Under the pieces are notes generated by a model. It had not been told where the DNA came from. It saw nothing but the letters and a program-made list of their open reading frames with translations, and did no database searches. Source: Parabacteroides sp. (GTDB lineage Bacteria > Bacteroidota > Bacteroidia > Bacteroidales > Tannerellaceae). From it: DNA of 41,807 nucleotides. Where the stretch lies: NCBI GenBank assembly GCA_022775005.1, contig JALFJR010000038.1:1-41807 (forward strand), written 5' to 3'. This document shows, piece by piece, positions 1 to 8,325 of the stretch (the first letter of the stretch is position 1; the number at the start of each line of letters is the position of its first letter). Both the position numbers and the translations under genes were made by a program.

Positions 1-1
1 A

Positions 2-1426
2 GCAGATTGTGCCGTTTGCTATACCATCGACCCGCACTTCACGACGATGGAGCGTCTCAAAGCCTTCCTAAAGGGAAAACCACTACCGAAAGCGGTCTTT
101 ACGGATGCTTATTTCCTCGACAAGGCGAAGCAGATGGAGGCACTTGGGGCGGACATGATCACCATCAAGGATATGAGCGGCTTGATCCCGCCGAAACGGG
201 TGGCCAGCTTGATCCGTCTCTTCAAGAAGCATCTGCATGTACCCATTGATTTCCATACCCATTGTACACCGGGTTATGGCTTGGCTTCGGTCTTGTCGGC
301 CATCGTGAACGGGGTGGATATTGTCGATACGAACATCTGGTATTTCGCCGGAGGTCCGGCAGCTCCCGCTATCGAGTTGATCTATCTCTTCTGCCAAAAG
401 ATGCAGATCGACTGCGGTGTCAATATGGAGGCTGTGGCGAAGATCCGGGAAGAGTTGAAAGGAATCCGCAAGGAGCTGGAGGCATTCGATGCCGTGAAGC
501 AGTTCCCGAACGCTTTCGATCCGTTGAAAGACAAGCTGCCGGCTGAGATCGACCAGGCCCTCGACCGGGCGATCGCTTTGGCGAAATCGGAGCAAGAGGA
601 GGAGTTGCTGGCCGTTTGTCATCAGATCGAGCAATACTTCAACTTCCCGAAACCGAATGAGCTGGTGAAGAACGCGGAGATTCCGGGTGGTATGTACACC
701 AACATGGTGGCGCAGCTCAAGCAACTCAAGGCGGAAGACATCCTGGAGAAAGCGATGACGTTGATTCCTACGGTTCGCTTGGCAGCCGGTTTGCCGCCGT
801 TGGTTACGCCGACCAGCCAGATCGTGGGCGCGCAAGCTGTCAACTGCGCGTTGGATCAACGTGCGGGTAAATCGATGTACACCAACGTCTCCAATCAATT
901 CGTGAACTTGGTGAAGGGTGAGTATGGCAAGACCCCTGTCCCCGTGGATCCAGAGTTCCGTCTGAAGATCGCCGGTGTGCGTGAGGAGACGCCCTACGAT
1001 ACCTCTCGCTATCAGATGCAACCCAACCCCGTTTTGGAGGATTGCGGTGGCGTGAAGTTGGCCGAGAACGAGAAGGAGCTACTCTTGTTAGAGCTCTTCC
1101 CCTTGGTGGCGAAAACCTTCCTGACCAACTTGAAGAAGGAGCGTTATCAAGCTACGCAAGCGGTTAAACAGCCGGAAGAGGCCGCTCCAGTGGCGAAAAA
1201 GCAACCCATCACTGGTCATGTGATCGCCGCTCCGATGCCGGGACGTGTCTTGAGCGTCAAGGTGAAACCGGGCGACACCGTGAAACGCAACCAAGAGCTC
1301 TTGGTTTTGGAGGCGATGAAGATGGAGAATAGCATTATGGCGGATAAGCCGGGTGTGATCAAGCAGGTGCTTGTTGGCGATGGTGAGAGCGTAGGTGCGG
1401 ATGCTCCCTTGGTGGAATTTGAATAA
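2..1426 (+). CDS. oadA: Biotin-dependent carboxyltransferase, OadA/PycB-like, 3' part
   Basis: C-terminal ~475 residues of an oxaloacetate decarboxylase alpha/pyruvate carboxylase subunit B type protein. The reading frame is open to the left edge (it reads YTIDPHFTT before the first internal Met at 47), so the true start is outside the window. The TIM-barrel carboxyltransferase domain shows the metal-binding His-x-His in DFHTHCTPGYG and the conserved GGPAAPAIE stretch. A PYC_OADA conserved region follows, then a linker rich in Ala, Pro and Glu, and a biotinyl domain with EAMKMEN, whose Lys is the biotin site. Family knowledge: transfers carboxyl between biotin and pyruvate/oxaloacetate. Whether it works in a Na+-pumping decarboxylase or a carboxylase cannot be told, because the neighbouring subunits are not in view. 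Closely followed by a terminator. Confidence 0.9.
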   Translation, partial: ADCAVCYTIDPHFTTMERLKAFLKGKPLPKAVFTDAYFLDKAKQMEALGADMITIKDMSGLIPPKRVASLIRLFKKHLHVPIDFHTHCTPGYGLASVLSAIVNGVDIVDTNIWYFAGGPAAPAIELIYLFCQKMQIDCGVNMEAVAKIREELKGIRKELEAFDAVKQFPNAFDPLKDKLPAEIDQALDRAIALAKSEQEEELLAVCHQIEQYFNFPKPNELVKNAEIPGGMYTNMVAQLKQLKAEDILEKAMTLIPTVRLAAGLPPLVTPTSQIVGAQAVNCALDQRAGKSMYTNVSNQFVNLVKGEYGKTPVPVDPEFRLKIAGVREETPYDTSRYQMQPNPVLEDCGGVKLAENEKELLLLELFPLVAKTFLTNLKKERYQATQAVKQPEEAAPVAKKQPITGHVIAAPMPGRVLSVKVKPGDTVKRNQELLVLEAMKMENSIMADKPGVIKQVLVGDGESVGADAPLVEFE

Positions 1427-1446
1427 GTGATCGCTGTCACATGTTG

Positions 1447-1503
1447 ACCCTAAGGAGGCGGACTTCCCTGTGCAAAGGTTCGCACCCTTAGGGTTGTTTT
1501 TTT
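1447..1503 (+). terminator. Rho-independent terminator after oadA
   Basis: The arm ACCCTAAGG (1447-1455) pairs with CCTTAGGGT (1486-1494), with a ~30-nt intervening region, followed by a run of T at 1496-1503. It lies 20 nt after the oadA stop and its T run touches the end of the convergent gene. Confidence 0.85.
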
Positions 1504-1996
1504 ATGAACTGTACCCCTCTTGTAGAGCGGCCAAGAGTGCAAGTATTGCTATTCCTGCAGCCAACCCTTGGAATAAAGCAGTCTCTATAACATAGATACT
1601 AATAAACAGCAGCAAACCGGTTAAACGATTGAGAAAGGTATGCTGGAATATATTTGTGCTCTTTCTCAAATAAGTACAAAGCATGTTACCGATTCGGATG
1701 CACACGATGCAGACAAGGAGCCCCCACAGCCAAGCCGGGAAATGGAGGATCGGCCAAATTTTCCACCCAATCACTCCGAAAGCGATCAAATCAGCAGCTC
1801 CATCCAATTGAGCACCGAAGGGAGTTGTACAGTGCCAACGCCTTGCCAACCACCCGTCAAGTATATCGCTGATGCCGATCAGCGTATAAAGCAAGTAAAA
1901 CAGGGGGGAGAGCGTCTCAGTCATACCTAACGGAATGCAGAGCAACATTCGTGCAAATGTGAGCAAATTTGGGATGCAATGTCTCTTATCTTTCAT
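1502..1996 (-). CDS. CDP-alcohol phosphatidyltransferase family membrane protein
   Basis: 164-residue integral membrane protein with the complete CDP-alcohol phosphotransferase motif D-x2-D-G-x2-A-R-x8-G-x3-D-x3-D: Asp44, Asp47, Gly48, Ala51, Arg52, Gly61, Asp65 and Asp69. Several hydrophobic helices surround it. Family knowledge: such enzymes move a phosphoalcohol from a CDP-alcohol, or a CDP-activated lipid, to an acceptor in phospholipid synthesis. The acceptor alcohol cannot be told from sequence. It is short for PgsA/PssA (usually ~180-240 aa). It is the last gene of a minus-strand operon and its start overlaps the end of the HXXEE gene by 11 nt, suggesting translational coupling. Confidence 0.85.
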   Translation of the reverse strand: MKDKRHCIPNLLTFARMLLCIPLGMTETLSPLFYLLYTLIGISDILDGWLARRWHCTTPFGAQLDGAADLIAFGVIGWKIWPILHFPAWLWGLLVCIVCIRIGNMLCTYLRKSTNIFQHTFLNRLTGLLLFISIYVIETALFQGLAAGIAILALLAALQEGYSS

Positions 1997-2495
1997 TGCT
2001 GAATCGAGGAATCAAGGATTGAGCAAAACGGAGATTTAGGGCGGTAAGGAGGATTCCTAACGGCACCGCTACGATGGATTGAGCGGGAGATACCATCAGG
2101 ATGGGCCAGCAGGAGTAGATGATCCACAAGCTGATGGGTAAGCAGATGAGACTGGTTGCTAAAGCCGGGATATACCCACGGAACAGGATCGCTTGAACGA
2201 CATGCACCACCAAATGTAATGTATAAGCCATGAATGCACCCACCCATAATAACTTGAAAAACATCCAAGGTAGAGAGGCCAACAGACAGAAGAGGATGCA
2301 GATACACAACTCCTCAAACACCGCCACAGCGAACCCTTCGGTGGTAAAGTTCGTATAAACCTGTGCGATCTTCGGAAATCGTTTGGCAAGGATCGACTCG
2401 TTTCTGATGAGCCAGCTTCGCAACCCGATAATCTCTTCCATGTCGTGAAACATGAAAAGTGTCGGGAACAGCCAGATGTAGGTATCTATTGTCAT
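1986..2495 (-). CDS. HXXEE-domain membrane protein
   Basis: 169-residue hydrophobic protein carrying the signature His-x2-Glu-Glu near the N-terminus (HDMEE, residues 17-21), which defines the HXXEE family of unknown function. Hydrophobic stretches predict about five membrane segments. The start at 2495 (MTIDTYIW) is preferred over an upstream in-frame Met, because the upstream extension lies inside the AraC gene and reads as low-complexity Ser/Arg. It sits 10 nt after the AraC gene and overlaps the phosphatidyltransferase gene, so the three are very likely co-transcribed. The paired Glu/His residues within the membrane could bind metal; this is speculation from the motif only. Confidence 0.8.
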   Translation of the reverse strand: MTIDTYIWLFPTLFMFHDMEEIIGLRSWLIRNESILAKRFPKIAQVYTNFTTEGFAVAVFEELCICILFCLLASLPWMFFKLLWVGAFMAYTLHLVVHVVQAILFRGYIPALATSLICLPISLWIIYSCWPILMVSPAQSIVAVPLGILLTALNLRFAQSLIPRFSNER

Positions 2496-2505
2496 GATCA
2501 ATCTG

Positions 2506-3303
2506 TTATTTCTGTGCCCGATAATCCTTAGGAGAGAGGCCGACATGGAGCTTGAAGAACTTGCGGAAGGTGAATTGCTCCGGGAAGTGAAGCTCAGTGG
2601 CAATCTCCTTGATGCTCTTGTTGGTTTGCCGCAAGAGGAGTTGCGCATTAAAAATGGTGATGGTCGCAATCCATTCGGAAGGAGTCTTGCCGGTGTTCTT
2701 CTTCACGATGCGGGTAAAGTGGCTGGGGGAGAGGTTCGCTTGCGAGGCATAGTAACCGACGCTTCGCTCCGTTTGGTAATGCTGATTCAAAAGAAAGAGA
2801 AACTGGAAAGCGATCATCGTGTGCGGATTCCCCTGCTCGGGATTGACCATATTCTGACTGCGGGTATAGAGGAACACAAACTCCACAAAAGTTTCCTGTA
2901 TCAACAGCTGAATCATTAACTTGACCATGCTTAACGCATACTCGTCGCTCAACGTCTGCAACAATGATTGTTTGGAGGCAATCCACTTCGCTCTTTCAAG
3001 GAATAGGGTAGTTTGTGCCTCGTCGAGTTGCAGGCAGGGATAACTCCGCATGCGGGTACCCAAGGTTTGATTGGCAATCTGGCGGATGATGCGATAAATC
3101 ACCTCCATCTCATCCAAAATAGTGGCCTCCTGGTAGTCGGCTTCCCTCGACAGCTCGTAGAAGGAGAGAACAGGAGAGGAGAAACAGAGCATTCCCGGCT
3201 TGATGTGATACAATTGACCATTATACAACACCTTCCGGCTGCCGGCTACGCAGAGAATCATACCGGCTTTGTCTCTTAGAAAATCAAACGTTATTTTCTC
3301 CAT
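2506..3303 (-). CDS. AraC-family transcriptional regulator
   Basis: 265 residues. The C-terminal ~100 residues form the AraC double helix-turn-helix: first helix pair around LSPSHFTRIVKKNTGKTP, second around IKEIATELHFPEQFTFRKFF, ending in the family-typical GLSPKDYR. The N-terminal ~165 residues are a sensor-like region without a sequence-recognisable ligand. It is first in a minus-strand operon with the HXXEE protein and CDP-alcohol phosphatidyltransferase, and divergent from the HlyD/ABC exporter, so it may control either or both (inference from position). A -7-like element lies only 6 nt upstream of the ATG, so the message may be leaderless or the real start may be Met15. Confidence 0.9.
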   Translation of the reverse strand: MEKITFDFLRDKAGMILCVAGSRKVLYNGQLYHIKPGMLCFSSPVLSFYELSREADYQEATILDEMEVIYRIIRQIANQTLGTRMRSYPCLQLDEAQTTLFLERAKWIASKQSLLQTLSDEYALSMVKLMIQLLIQETFVEFVFLYTRSQNMVNPEQGNPHTMIAFQFLFLLNQHYQTERSVGYYASQANLSPSHFTRIVKKNTGKTPSEWIATITIFNAQLLLRQTNKSIKEIATELHFPEQFTFRKFFKLHVGLSPKDYRAQK

Positions 3304-3308
3304 GTGCG

Positions 3309-3316
3309 CAAAGATA
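3309..3316 (-). promoter_or_regulatory. Possible -7 element for the AraC operon
   Basis: The minus strand reads TATCTTTG, a perfect match to the Bacteroidetes -7 consensus TAnnTTTG. No convincing -33 TTTG stands at normal spacing. The annotated start is 6 nt downstream. Confidence 0.4.
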
Positions 3317-3379
3317 GGAAAGATCGTCTACAAAAACGGAGAAATAGTCGAATTTGCTCAATCCACGTCAGATATTACC

Positions 3380-3411
3380 CTTGTCGGCATTGGGGAGAAT
3401 AGCTACTTTTG
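3380..3411 (+). promoter_or_regulatory. Bacteroidetes-type promoter for the exporter operon
   Basis: CTTG (3380-3383), 20 nt, then TACTTTTG (3404-3411) matches the -33/-7 pattern TTTG-N19-21-TAnnTTTG. The first gene starts at 3468, leaving a leader of about 50 nt. Confidence 0.6.
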
Positions 3412-3467
3412 CAATTGATATCGAAAGAATTAAAGTGTCATTTTGTGGAATCCATTAAAGTAAACGC

Positions 3468-4376
3468 ATGATGAAAATACATCAATACATCTGCAGCGTA
3501 GCCATCGGGTTGGTGCTGGGCGCATGTACGTCGCAGGAGGAGCAGTATGATGCCTCCGGGATATTCGAGACCACTGAGGTAATCGTGTCAGCCAAAGGGA
3601 CGGGTGAGTTGCAATCGTTCCAAGTGGAGGAGGGGCAAGCGGTGCGACAAGGGGAGGTGTTGGGATGGATCGACACCCTGCAACTCTCGCTGAAAGATCG
3701 GCAGCTGGCGGCCTCCCTGTTGGCTACCGAGAGCAAGCGGCTCGATGAGAAGCGCCAAGTGGCGCACCTGCGTCAGCAAATCGAGAACCTGCAACGGGAG
3801 AAAGAGCGCTTCACCGCCTTGCTGAACGCTAAAGCGACGACCGCCAAGCAGGTAGATGACATTGACTACCAGATCAAGGTGCTACAGAATCAATTAGTGG
3901 CGACACAAGAGCAGATCAACAGTTCCAACAGCAGTCTTTCCCGCCAAAGCGAGAGCATCCAAGCGCAACGGGCGCAGATGGAGGATCAAATACGCAATGC
4001 CATGATCTCCAGTCCTATCACGGGAACGGTCTTGACCAAGTATGCGGAGCAAGGGGAGTTCGCGGTTCCGGGCAAGGCGCTGTTCAGAGTGGCCGACGTG
4101 AGCCAGATGAAACTCCGTGCCTATATCACCGCCGATCAATTAACGCAGTTGCAGATCGGTCAAGCAGTAGCGGTTTATGCGGATCGTGGCACAACCGATC
4201 GAAAGCGTTATGCGGGACGGGTGGTTTGGATTGCCGACAAGGCGGAGTTTACCCCGAAAACCATTCAGACACGCAACGAGCGAGCCAATTTGGTGTATGC
4301 CGTGAAGATCGCCGTCGAGAACGATGGCTTCATCAAGCGAGGCATGTATGGGGAAGTGCGGTTTAATGAGGAGTGA
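3468..4376 (+). CDS. HlyD-family membrane-fusion lipoprotein of an ABC exporter
   Basis: 302 residues. The N-terminal signal ends in a lipobox LGAC with Cys20 as the lipidated residue. Split biotinyl-lipoyl-like halves flank a long charged, Gln/Glu-rich coiled coil (roughly residues 80-165), followed by a beta-barrel part (SSPITGTVLTKY, then RVADVSQMKLRAY). This is the periplasmic adaptor arrangement of YbhG/HlyD/MacA proteins. It is first in a four-gene plus-strand operon with a fused ATPase and two ABC-2 permeases, like Escherichia coli ybhG-F-S-R (family knowledge). No outer-membrane TolC partner is encoded here. The substrate is unknown; a role in efflux or export of hydrophobic molecules is inference. 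Confidence 0.9.
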   Translation: MMKIHQYICSVAIGLVLGACTSQEEQYDASGIFETTEVIVSAKGTGELQSFQVEEGQAVRQGEVLGWIDTLQLSLKDRQLAASLLATESKRLDEKRQVAHLRQQIENLQREKERFTALLNAKATTAKQVDDIDYQIKVLQNQLVATQEQINSSNSSLSRQSESIQAQRAQMEDQIRNAMISSPITGTVLTKYAEQGEFAVPGKALFRVADVSQMKLRAYITADQLTQLQIGQAVAVYADRGTTDRKRYAGRVVWIADKAEFTPKTIQTRNERANLVYAVKIAVENDGFIKRGMYGEVRFNEE

Positions 4377-4436
4377 GGAGTTAGGAATGAGGAATTGATT
4401 GACTGAGGAATTAGGAGTGGGAAGTGAGGAGTTATG
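4368..4436 (+). repeat. Imperfect GAGGAATTAGGAGT-type short repeats
   Basis: About 65 nt made of degenerate copies of GAGGAGT/GAGGAATTAGGAGTG. They cover the stop codon of the HlyD gene, the whole gap and the region upstream of the ATPase start. Purine-rich on the plus strand. Confidence 0.7.
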
Positions 4437-5891
4437 ATTCTTGAAGTGAATGAGTTGAAGAAACGTTACGGCAAGGTAGAAGCGTTGCGGGGGATCTCTT
4501 TCGAGGTGGAAGAGGGAGAGATCTACGGGTTGATCGGACCGGATGGAGCGGGCAAGACCACGCTGTTTCGGATCCTGACCACGCTGCTGTTGGCCGATGG
4601 AGGCACAGCAACCGTGGATGGCTTGGATGTCGTAACGCAATACAAGGAGATTCGCCAACGGATCGGCTACATGCCCGGTCGTTTCTCGCTCTATCAAGAC
4701 CTATCGGTAGAGGAGAACCTCCAGTTTTTCGCGACCATCTTCGGCACGACTATTCAAGAGAACTATGCTTTGGTGGCTGACATCTATCGGCAGATCGAGC
4801 CTTTCAAGGATCGTAAGGCGGGCAAGCTCTCGGGAGGTATGAAGCAGAAGTTGGCTTTGTCTTGCGCTTTGATCCATGCGCCACGAGTGCTGTTTCTTGA
4901 TGAACCTACGACCGGGGTTGATCCCGTTTCCCGCAAGGAGTTTTGGGCGATGTTGAAGAAGCTGCAGCGGGAGCAGGGGATCACGATCGTGGTCTCTACG
5001 CCCTATTTGGACGAGGTGCGGCAATGCGACCGCATCGCTTTCCTGCATGAGGGAGAGATCCGTGGGATCGGCACACCGGAGGAGATCCTGCAACGCTTCG
5101 CAGAGATCTTCTGTCCCGCGTCGTTGAACCATACCACGACGCAAGCGGAGTCGGAGACGGCGATCGAGGTCAGCCATTTGGTCAAGACCTTCGGCGATTT
5201 TCGGGCGGTGAACGACATCTCTTTCAGCGTGAGGCGAGGGGAGATTTTCGGCTTTTTGGGGGCGAACGGAGCGGGCAAGACCACGGCCATGCGGATGCTC
5301 TGTGGGTTAAGCCGGCCGTCGGCGGGCGAGGCCACGGTAGCCGGCTTTGATGTCTATCGGCAGACGGATCAGATTAAGCGGCACATCGGCTACATGAGCC
5401 AGCGCTTCTCGCTCTACGACGATCTGACCGTCTATGAGAACCTGCGACTGTTTGGAGGCATCTACGGGTTAAGCGGTAAAGTGATCCGGGAGAAAGCCCG
5501 GCTGCTGTTGGAGGAGTTGGGATTGGCGGCTGAACGGGATACGTTGGTGCGCTCTTTACCGTTGGGATGGAAACAGCGGCTCGCTTTCTCACAAAGCATC
5601 TTCCACGATCCCCAGATTGTCTTCCTCGATGAGCCAACCGGGGGTGTGGATCCGGCCACTCGTCGCCAATTCTGGGAGTTGATCTATCGGGCGGCCGATC
5701 GGGGTATCACGGTGTTCGTCACGACTCACTATATGGACGAGGCGGAGTATTGCGACCGCATCAGCATCATGGTGGATGGCGAGATCAAAGCACTCGACAC
5801 ACCCGCCGCCTTGAAGCAACAGTTTAATGCACCGACGCTCTATGAGGTCTTCCTGCAATTGGCACGAGCGGCGAAGAGGAGCGAGGGTTAG
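4434..5891 (+). CDS. Fused double ABC ATPase (YbhF-like)
   Basis: 485 residues with two nucleotide-binding domains. NBD1 has Walker A GPDGAGKT (35-42), signature LSGGMKQ (132-138) and Walker B LDEPTTGVDP (155-164). In NBD1 the Q-loop reads MPGRF (Gly82 in place of Gln) and the H-loop reads STPYLDE (Pro190 in place of His). NBD2 has Walker A GANGAGKT (276-283), intact Q-loop MSQRF and H-loop TTHYMDE, and Walker B LDEPTGGVDP (398-407), but a degenerate signature LPLGWKQ (375-381). In a dimer of NBDs this gives one canonical and one degenerate ATP site. It energises the two permeases that follow; 15-nt gap to the first. Confidence 0.93.
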   Translation: MILEVNELKKRYGKVEALRGISFEVEEGEIYGLIGPDGAGKTTLFRILTTLLLADGGTATVDGLDVVTQYKEIRQRIGYMPGRFSLYQDLSVEENLQFFATIFGTTIQENYALVADIYRQIEPFKDRKAGKLSGGMKQKLALSCALIHAPRVLFLDEPTTGVDPVSRKEFWAMLKKLQREQGITIVVSTPYLDEVRQCDRIAFLHEGEIRGIGTPEEILQRFAEIFCPASLNHTTTQAESETAIEVSHLVKTFGDFRAVNDISFSVRRGEIFGFLGANGAGKTTAMRMLCGLSRPSAGEATVAGFDVYRQTDQIKRHIGYMSQRFSLYDDLTVYENLRLFGGIYGLSGKVIREKARLLLEELGLAAERDTLVRSLPLGWKQRLAFSQSIFHDPQIVFLDEPTGGVDPATRRQFWELIYRAADRGITVFVTTHYMDEAEYCDRISIMVDGEIKALDTPAALKQQFNAPTLYEVFLQLARAAKRSEG

Positions 5892-5906
5892 TTAATTAAA
5901 AATACG

Positions 5907-7013
5907 ATGAAGCGATTTTTTTCATTTGTCAGAAAAGAGTTCTATCATATCTTCCGCGATAAGCGCACGATGCTGATCCTGTTGGTGATGCCGATCGTGA
6001 TGATCGTGCTTTTCGGTTTTGCAATCACAACGGAGGTAAAGAATGCCCGGTTGGCCATTCTCGACTATTCACAAGATGCCGTGACTACCCGCATTCGGGA
6101 ACACTTCGCACAGAATCGCTACTTCACGTTGGAGGCTGAGTTGTTCGACGATGCAGCTATTGATCGCCTTTTCCGAGAGAATAAGATTGATGTGGTGTTG
6201 GTCTTCAATGATCATTTTGAGGGAGAGTTACGCCACTCCGGACAAGCCTCCGTACAGTTGCTGACCGATGGCTCCGAACCCAATCAAGCGGCAATGCGCA
6301 TGGGGTATGCCAGCCAGATCTTAGCCACCTTTGCGCAACGCTATGCGGAGGAGATGGGTATGGAACCGACCTTCCAGATTGTACCGATCACCCGTATGCT
6401 CTATAATCCACAGAGCAAGAGCGAATACAACTTCGTGCCCGGCGTTATTGGCTTGATCTTGATGCTGATTTGCGCCATGATGACCAGTATTTCCATTGTG
6501 CGAGAAAAGGAGATGGGTACGATGGAGGTGCTCTTGGCCTCCCCATTGCCACCTATCGTCATTGTGTTGGCGAAGTTAGTACCCTATTTCGTGATCTCCT
6601 GTCTCAACCTCACGACCATCTTGCTGCTTTCCACCTTCCTGCTTCATATCCCCATTGCGGGAAGTCTGATCGGGTTGGTGGCGATCACGCTGCTCTATAT
6701 CATGGTGGCTTTGTTGCTTGGACTGTTCATCTCTACCTTGGCGAACAGCCAGCTGGCGGCCATGTTGCTCTCGCTGTTGCTCATCGTGCCGACGGTTTAT
6801 CTCTCCGGGTTGGCCTTCCCGATCGAGAGTATGCCGGAGGTGTTACAACGCATCTCAAACATTGTCCCTGCTCGTTGGTATATTGCCGTCGTGCGAAAGT
6901 TGATGATCCAAGGGGTGGAGATGCGTTATGTCTTGCATGAGACCGCCGTGTTGGCGTTGATGGCGGTAGTGCTGTTGTTGGTTTCCTGGAAATTGTTTAA
7001 AACTCGCTTATAA
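5907..7013 (+). CDS. ABC-2 type permease (YbhS-like), first of a pair
   Basis: 368 residues: one N-terminal membrane helix (about 22-42), a ~130-residue extracytoplasmic domain, then five or six helices in the C-terminal half. Typical ABC-2 features are FVRKEFYHIFRDKRT at the N-terminus, the YNPQSKSEYNFVPG segment before the helices, and VREKEMGTMEVLL between helices. Paired with the next permease and presumably forms a heterodimer with it, driven by the fused ATPase. Start chosen at the ATG 15 nt after the ATPase stop. Confidence 0.9.
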   Translation: MKRFFSFVRKEFYHIFRDKRTMLILLVMPIVMIVLFGFAITTEVKNARLAILDYSQDAVTTRIREHFAQNRYFTLEAELFDDAAIDRLFRENKIDVVLVFNDHFEGELRHSGQASVQLLTDGSEPNQAAMRMGYASQILATFAQRYAEEMGMEPTFQIVPITRMLYNPQSKSEYNFVPGVIGLILMLICAMMTSISIVREKEMGTMEVLLASPLPPIVIVLAKLVPYFVISCLNLTTILLLSTFLLHIPIAGSLIGLVAITLLYIMVALLLGLFISTLANSQLAAMLLSLLLIVPTVYLSGLAFPIESMPEVLQRISNIVPARWYIAVVRKLMIQGVEMRYVLHETAVLALMAVVLLLVSWKLFKTRL

Positions 7014-7024
7014 TCTCTCCGAAT

Positions 7025-8140
7025 ATGATCCTTCCTTATCTCATCGAAAAAGAGTTCAAACAGATGATGCGAAACATCATCCTGCCGATCGTCTTTATCG
7101 TCCTGCCGATTGGTATGATCAATTTGATGCCTCGGGCGGCTACGCAGGAGGTAAAGAATTTGACCATCAGCGTGATCGACAACGACCACAGCACCTGGTC
7201 ACAACGTTTGATCCAAAAGCTGTCGGCCTCCACCTCTTTTTCATTGACGGATGTCTCATCGACTTACGACGCTGCCTTGCATCGGGTGGAGGCTGGCGAA
7301 GCCGATTTCATCGTGGAGATTGAGCCCGATTTCGAACGGAACTTGGTGCGAGAGGGAGTGAGTCGTGTGCTGATCTCCGCCAATGCGGTCAATGGCGTGA
7401 AGGCGGGGTTAGGATCTTCTTATCTCTCGCAGATTATCACCGACTATGCGACGGAGTTGAGGGAGGAGCAGGGCGCGGTGGCTTCGGCTGTCAGCCAGCC
7501 GGGGTTGACCGTAGCTCCCCGTTATCTCTACAACCCCACATTAGATTATAAATGTTTCATGATTCCCGGGCTGATCGCCATGCTTTTGGTGCTCATCGTC
7601 GGATTCCTACCTGCGCTCAACATCGTAGGCGAGAAGGAGAGGGGCACCATTGAGCAAATCAACGCGACTCCCATTGGTCGTTTTGCGTTTATCTTCTCGA
7701 AGCTGATTCCTTACTGGGCGGTGGGTCTCTTCATTTTGTCCTATTCCATGCTGTTGACTCGGTTGATCTACGGCTATGTGCCTGCGGGCAATATCGGGTT
7801 GATCTATCTGTTCGCCACGCTCTTTATTCTTATCGTGTCGAGTCTGGGGTTGATTGTCTCCAACTATTCCGATACGGCTCAGCAAGCCGCCTTGGTAATG
7901 TTCTTCTTTCTGGTCATCTTCATCTTATTGAGTGGTTTGCTGACTCCCATCGCCAGTATGCCGAGGTGGGCACAAACCATCACCTTTCTGAATCCCCTCC
8001 GCTATTTCATTGAGGTGATGCGCTCCCTCTACCTCAAGGGTAGTACCTTCCAAGACCTCCTGCCCAACTTCCACGCGCTCTCCCTCTACGCTATTCTCGC
8101 TTGGATTTGGGCCATCTGGAGTTATCGGAAGGTGGAATAA
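7025..8140 (+). CDS. ABC-2 type permease (YbhR-like), second of a pair
   Basis: 371 residues with the same architecture as its upstream neighbour: LIEKEFKQMMRN start, one helix, a large soluble domain, the YNPTLDYKCFMIPG stretch, VGEKERGTIEQI, and a C-terminal helical bundle. It begins 11 nt after the first permease and is the last gene of the exporter operon. Distinct sequence from its partner supports a heterodimeric channel. No clear terminator follows; the next element is a separate small transcription unit. Confidence 0.9.
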   Translation: MILPYLIEKEFKQMMRNIILPIVFIVLPIGMINLMPRAATQEVKNLTISVIDNDHSTWSQRLIQKLSASTSFSLTDVSSTYDAALHRVEAGEADFIVEIEPDFERNLVREGVSRVLISANAVNGVKAGLGSSYLSQIITDYATELREEQGAVASAVSQPGLTVAPRYLYNPTLDYKCFMIPGLIAMLLVLIVGFLPALNIVGEKERGTIEQINATPIGRFAFIFSKLIPYWAVGLFILSYSMLLTRLIYGYVPAGNIGLIYLFATLFILIVSSLGLIVSNYSDTAQQAALVMFFFLVIFILLSGLLTPIASMPRWAQTITFLNPLRYFIEVMRSLYLKGSTFQDLLPNFHALSLYAILAWIWAIWSYRKVE

Positions 8141-8215
8141 GCCCCATATCCCCTAAAAAACATTAAAACGATGAAGATTTATGCTGCGAAAGCATGTTGT
8201 ATAACATAAAGTCTC

Positions 8216-8223
8216 TATATTTG
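8216..8223 (+). promoter_or_regulatory. -7 element of a small transcription unit
   Basis: TATATTTG matches TAnnTTTG exactly. A TTG at 8197-8199 is the nearest -33-like triplet, but its spacing (16 nt) is short. No protein gene follows in this direction. Confidence 0.5.
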
Positions 8224-8228
8224 CAACG

Positions 8229-8297
8229 TGTTTTTCATGGTATTAGATTTAAGGTTAACAATTGAAATTGGCTGTCCGTGATGGATGGCCTTTTTTA
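8229..8297 (+). ncRNA. Small RNA candidate between exporter and glycosidase genes
   Basis: Downstream of a consensus -7 element lies a ~70-nt stretch with no start codon giving a useful ORF. It ends in a hairpin (GGCTGTCC 8270-8277 with GGATGGCC 8283-8290, including two G-U pairs, loop of 5) and six T residues (8291-8296). The body contains TATTAGATTTAAGGTTAAC, which looks like a conserved single-stranded segment. Promoter, short body and intrinsic terminator together suit a small RNA. I recall multicopy short sRNAs of this layout in Bacteroides but cannot assign a family. Confidence 0.5.
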
Positions 8298-8325
8298 TTG
8301 GTATCTATGCCATTTTACCTGATCG

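Noticed and set aside
83-1021. 312-residue open frame opposite oadA
   Set aside because: Arises from the G+C-rich codon use of the real gene. It reads as Arg/Leu/His-rich sequence with no domain and lies fully inside the carboxyltransferase.
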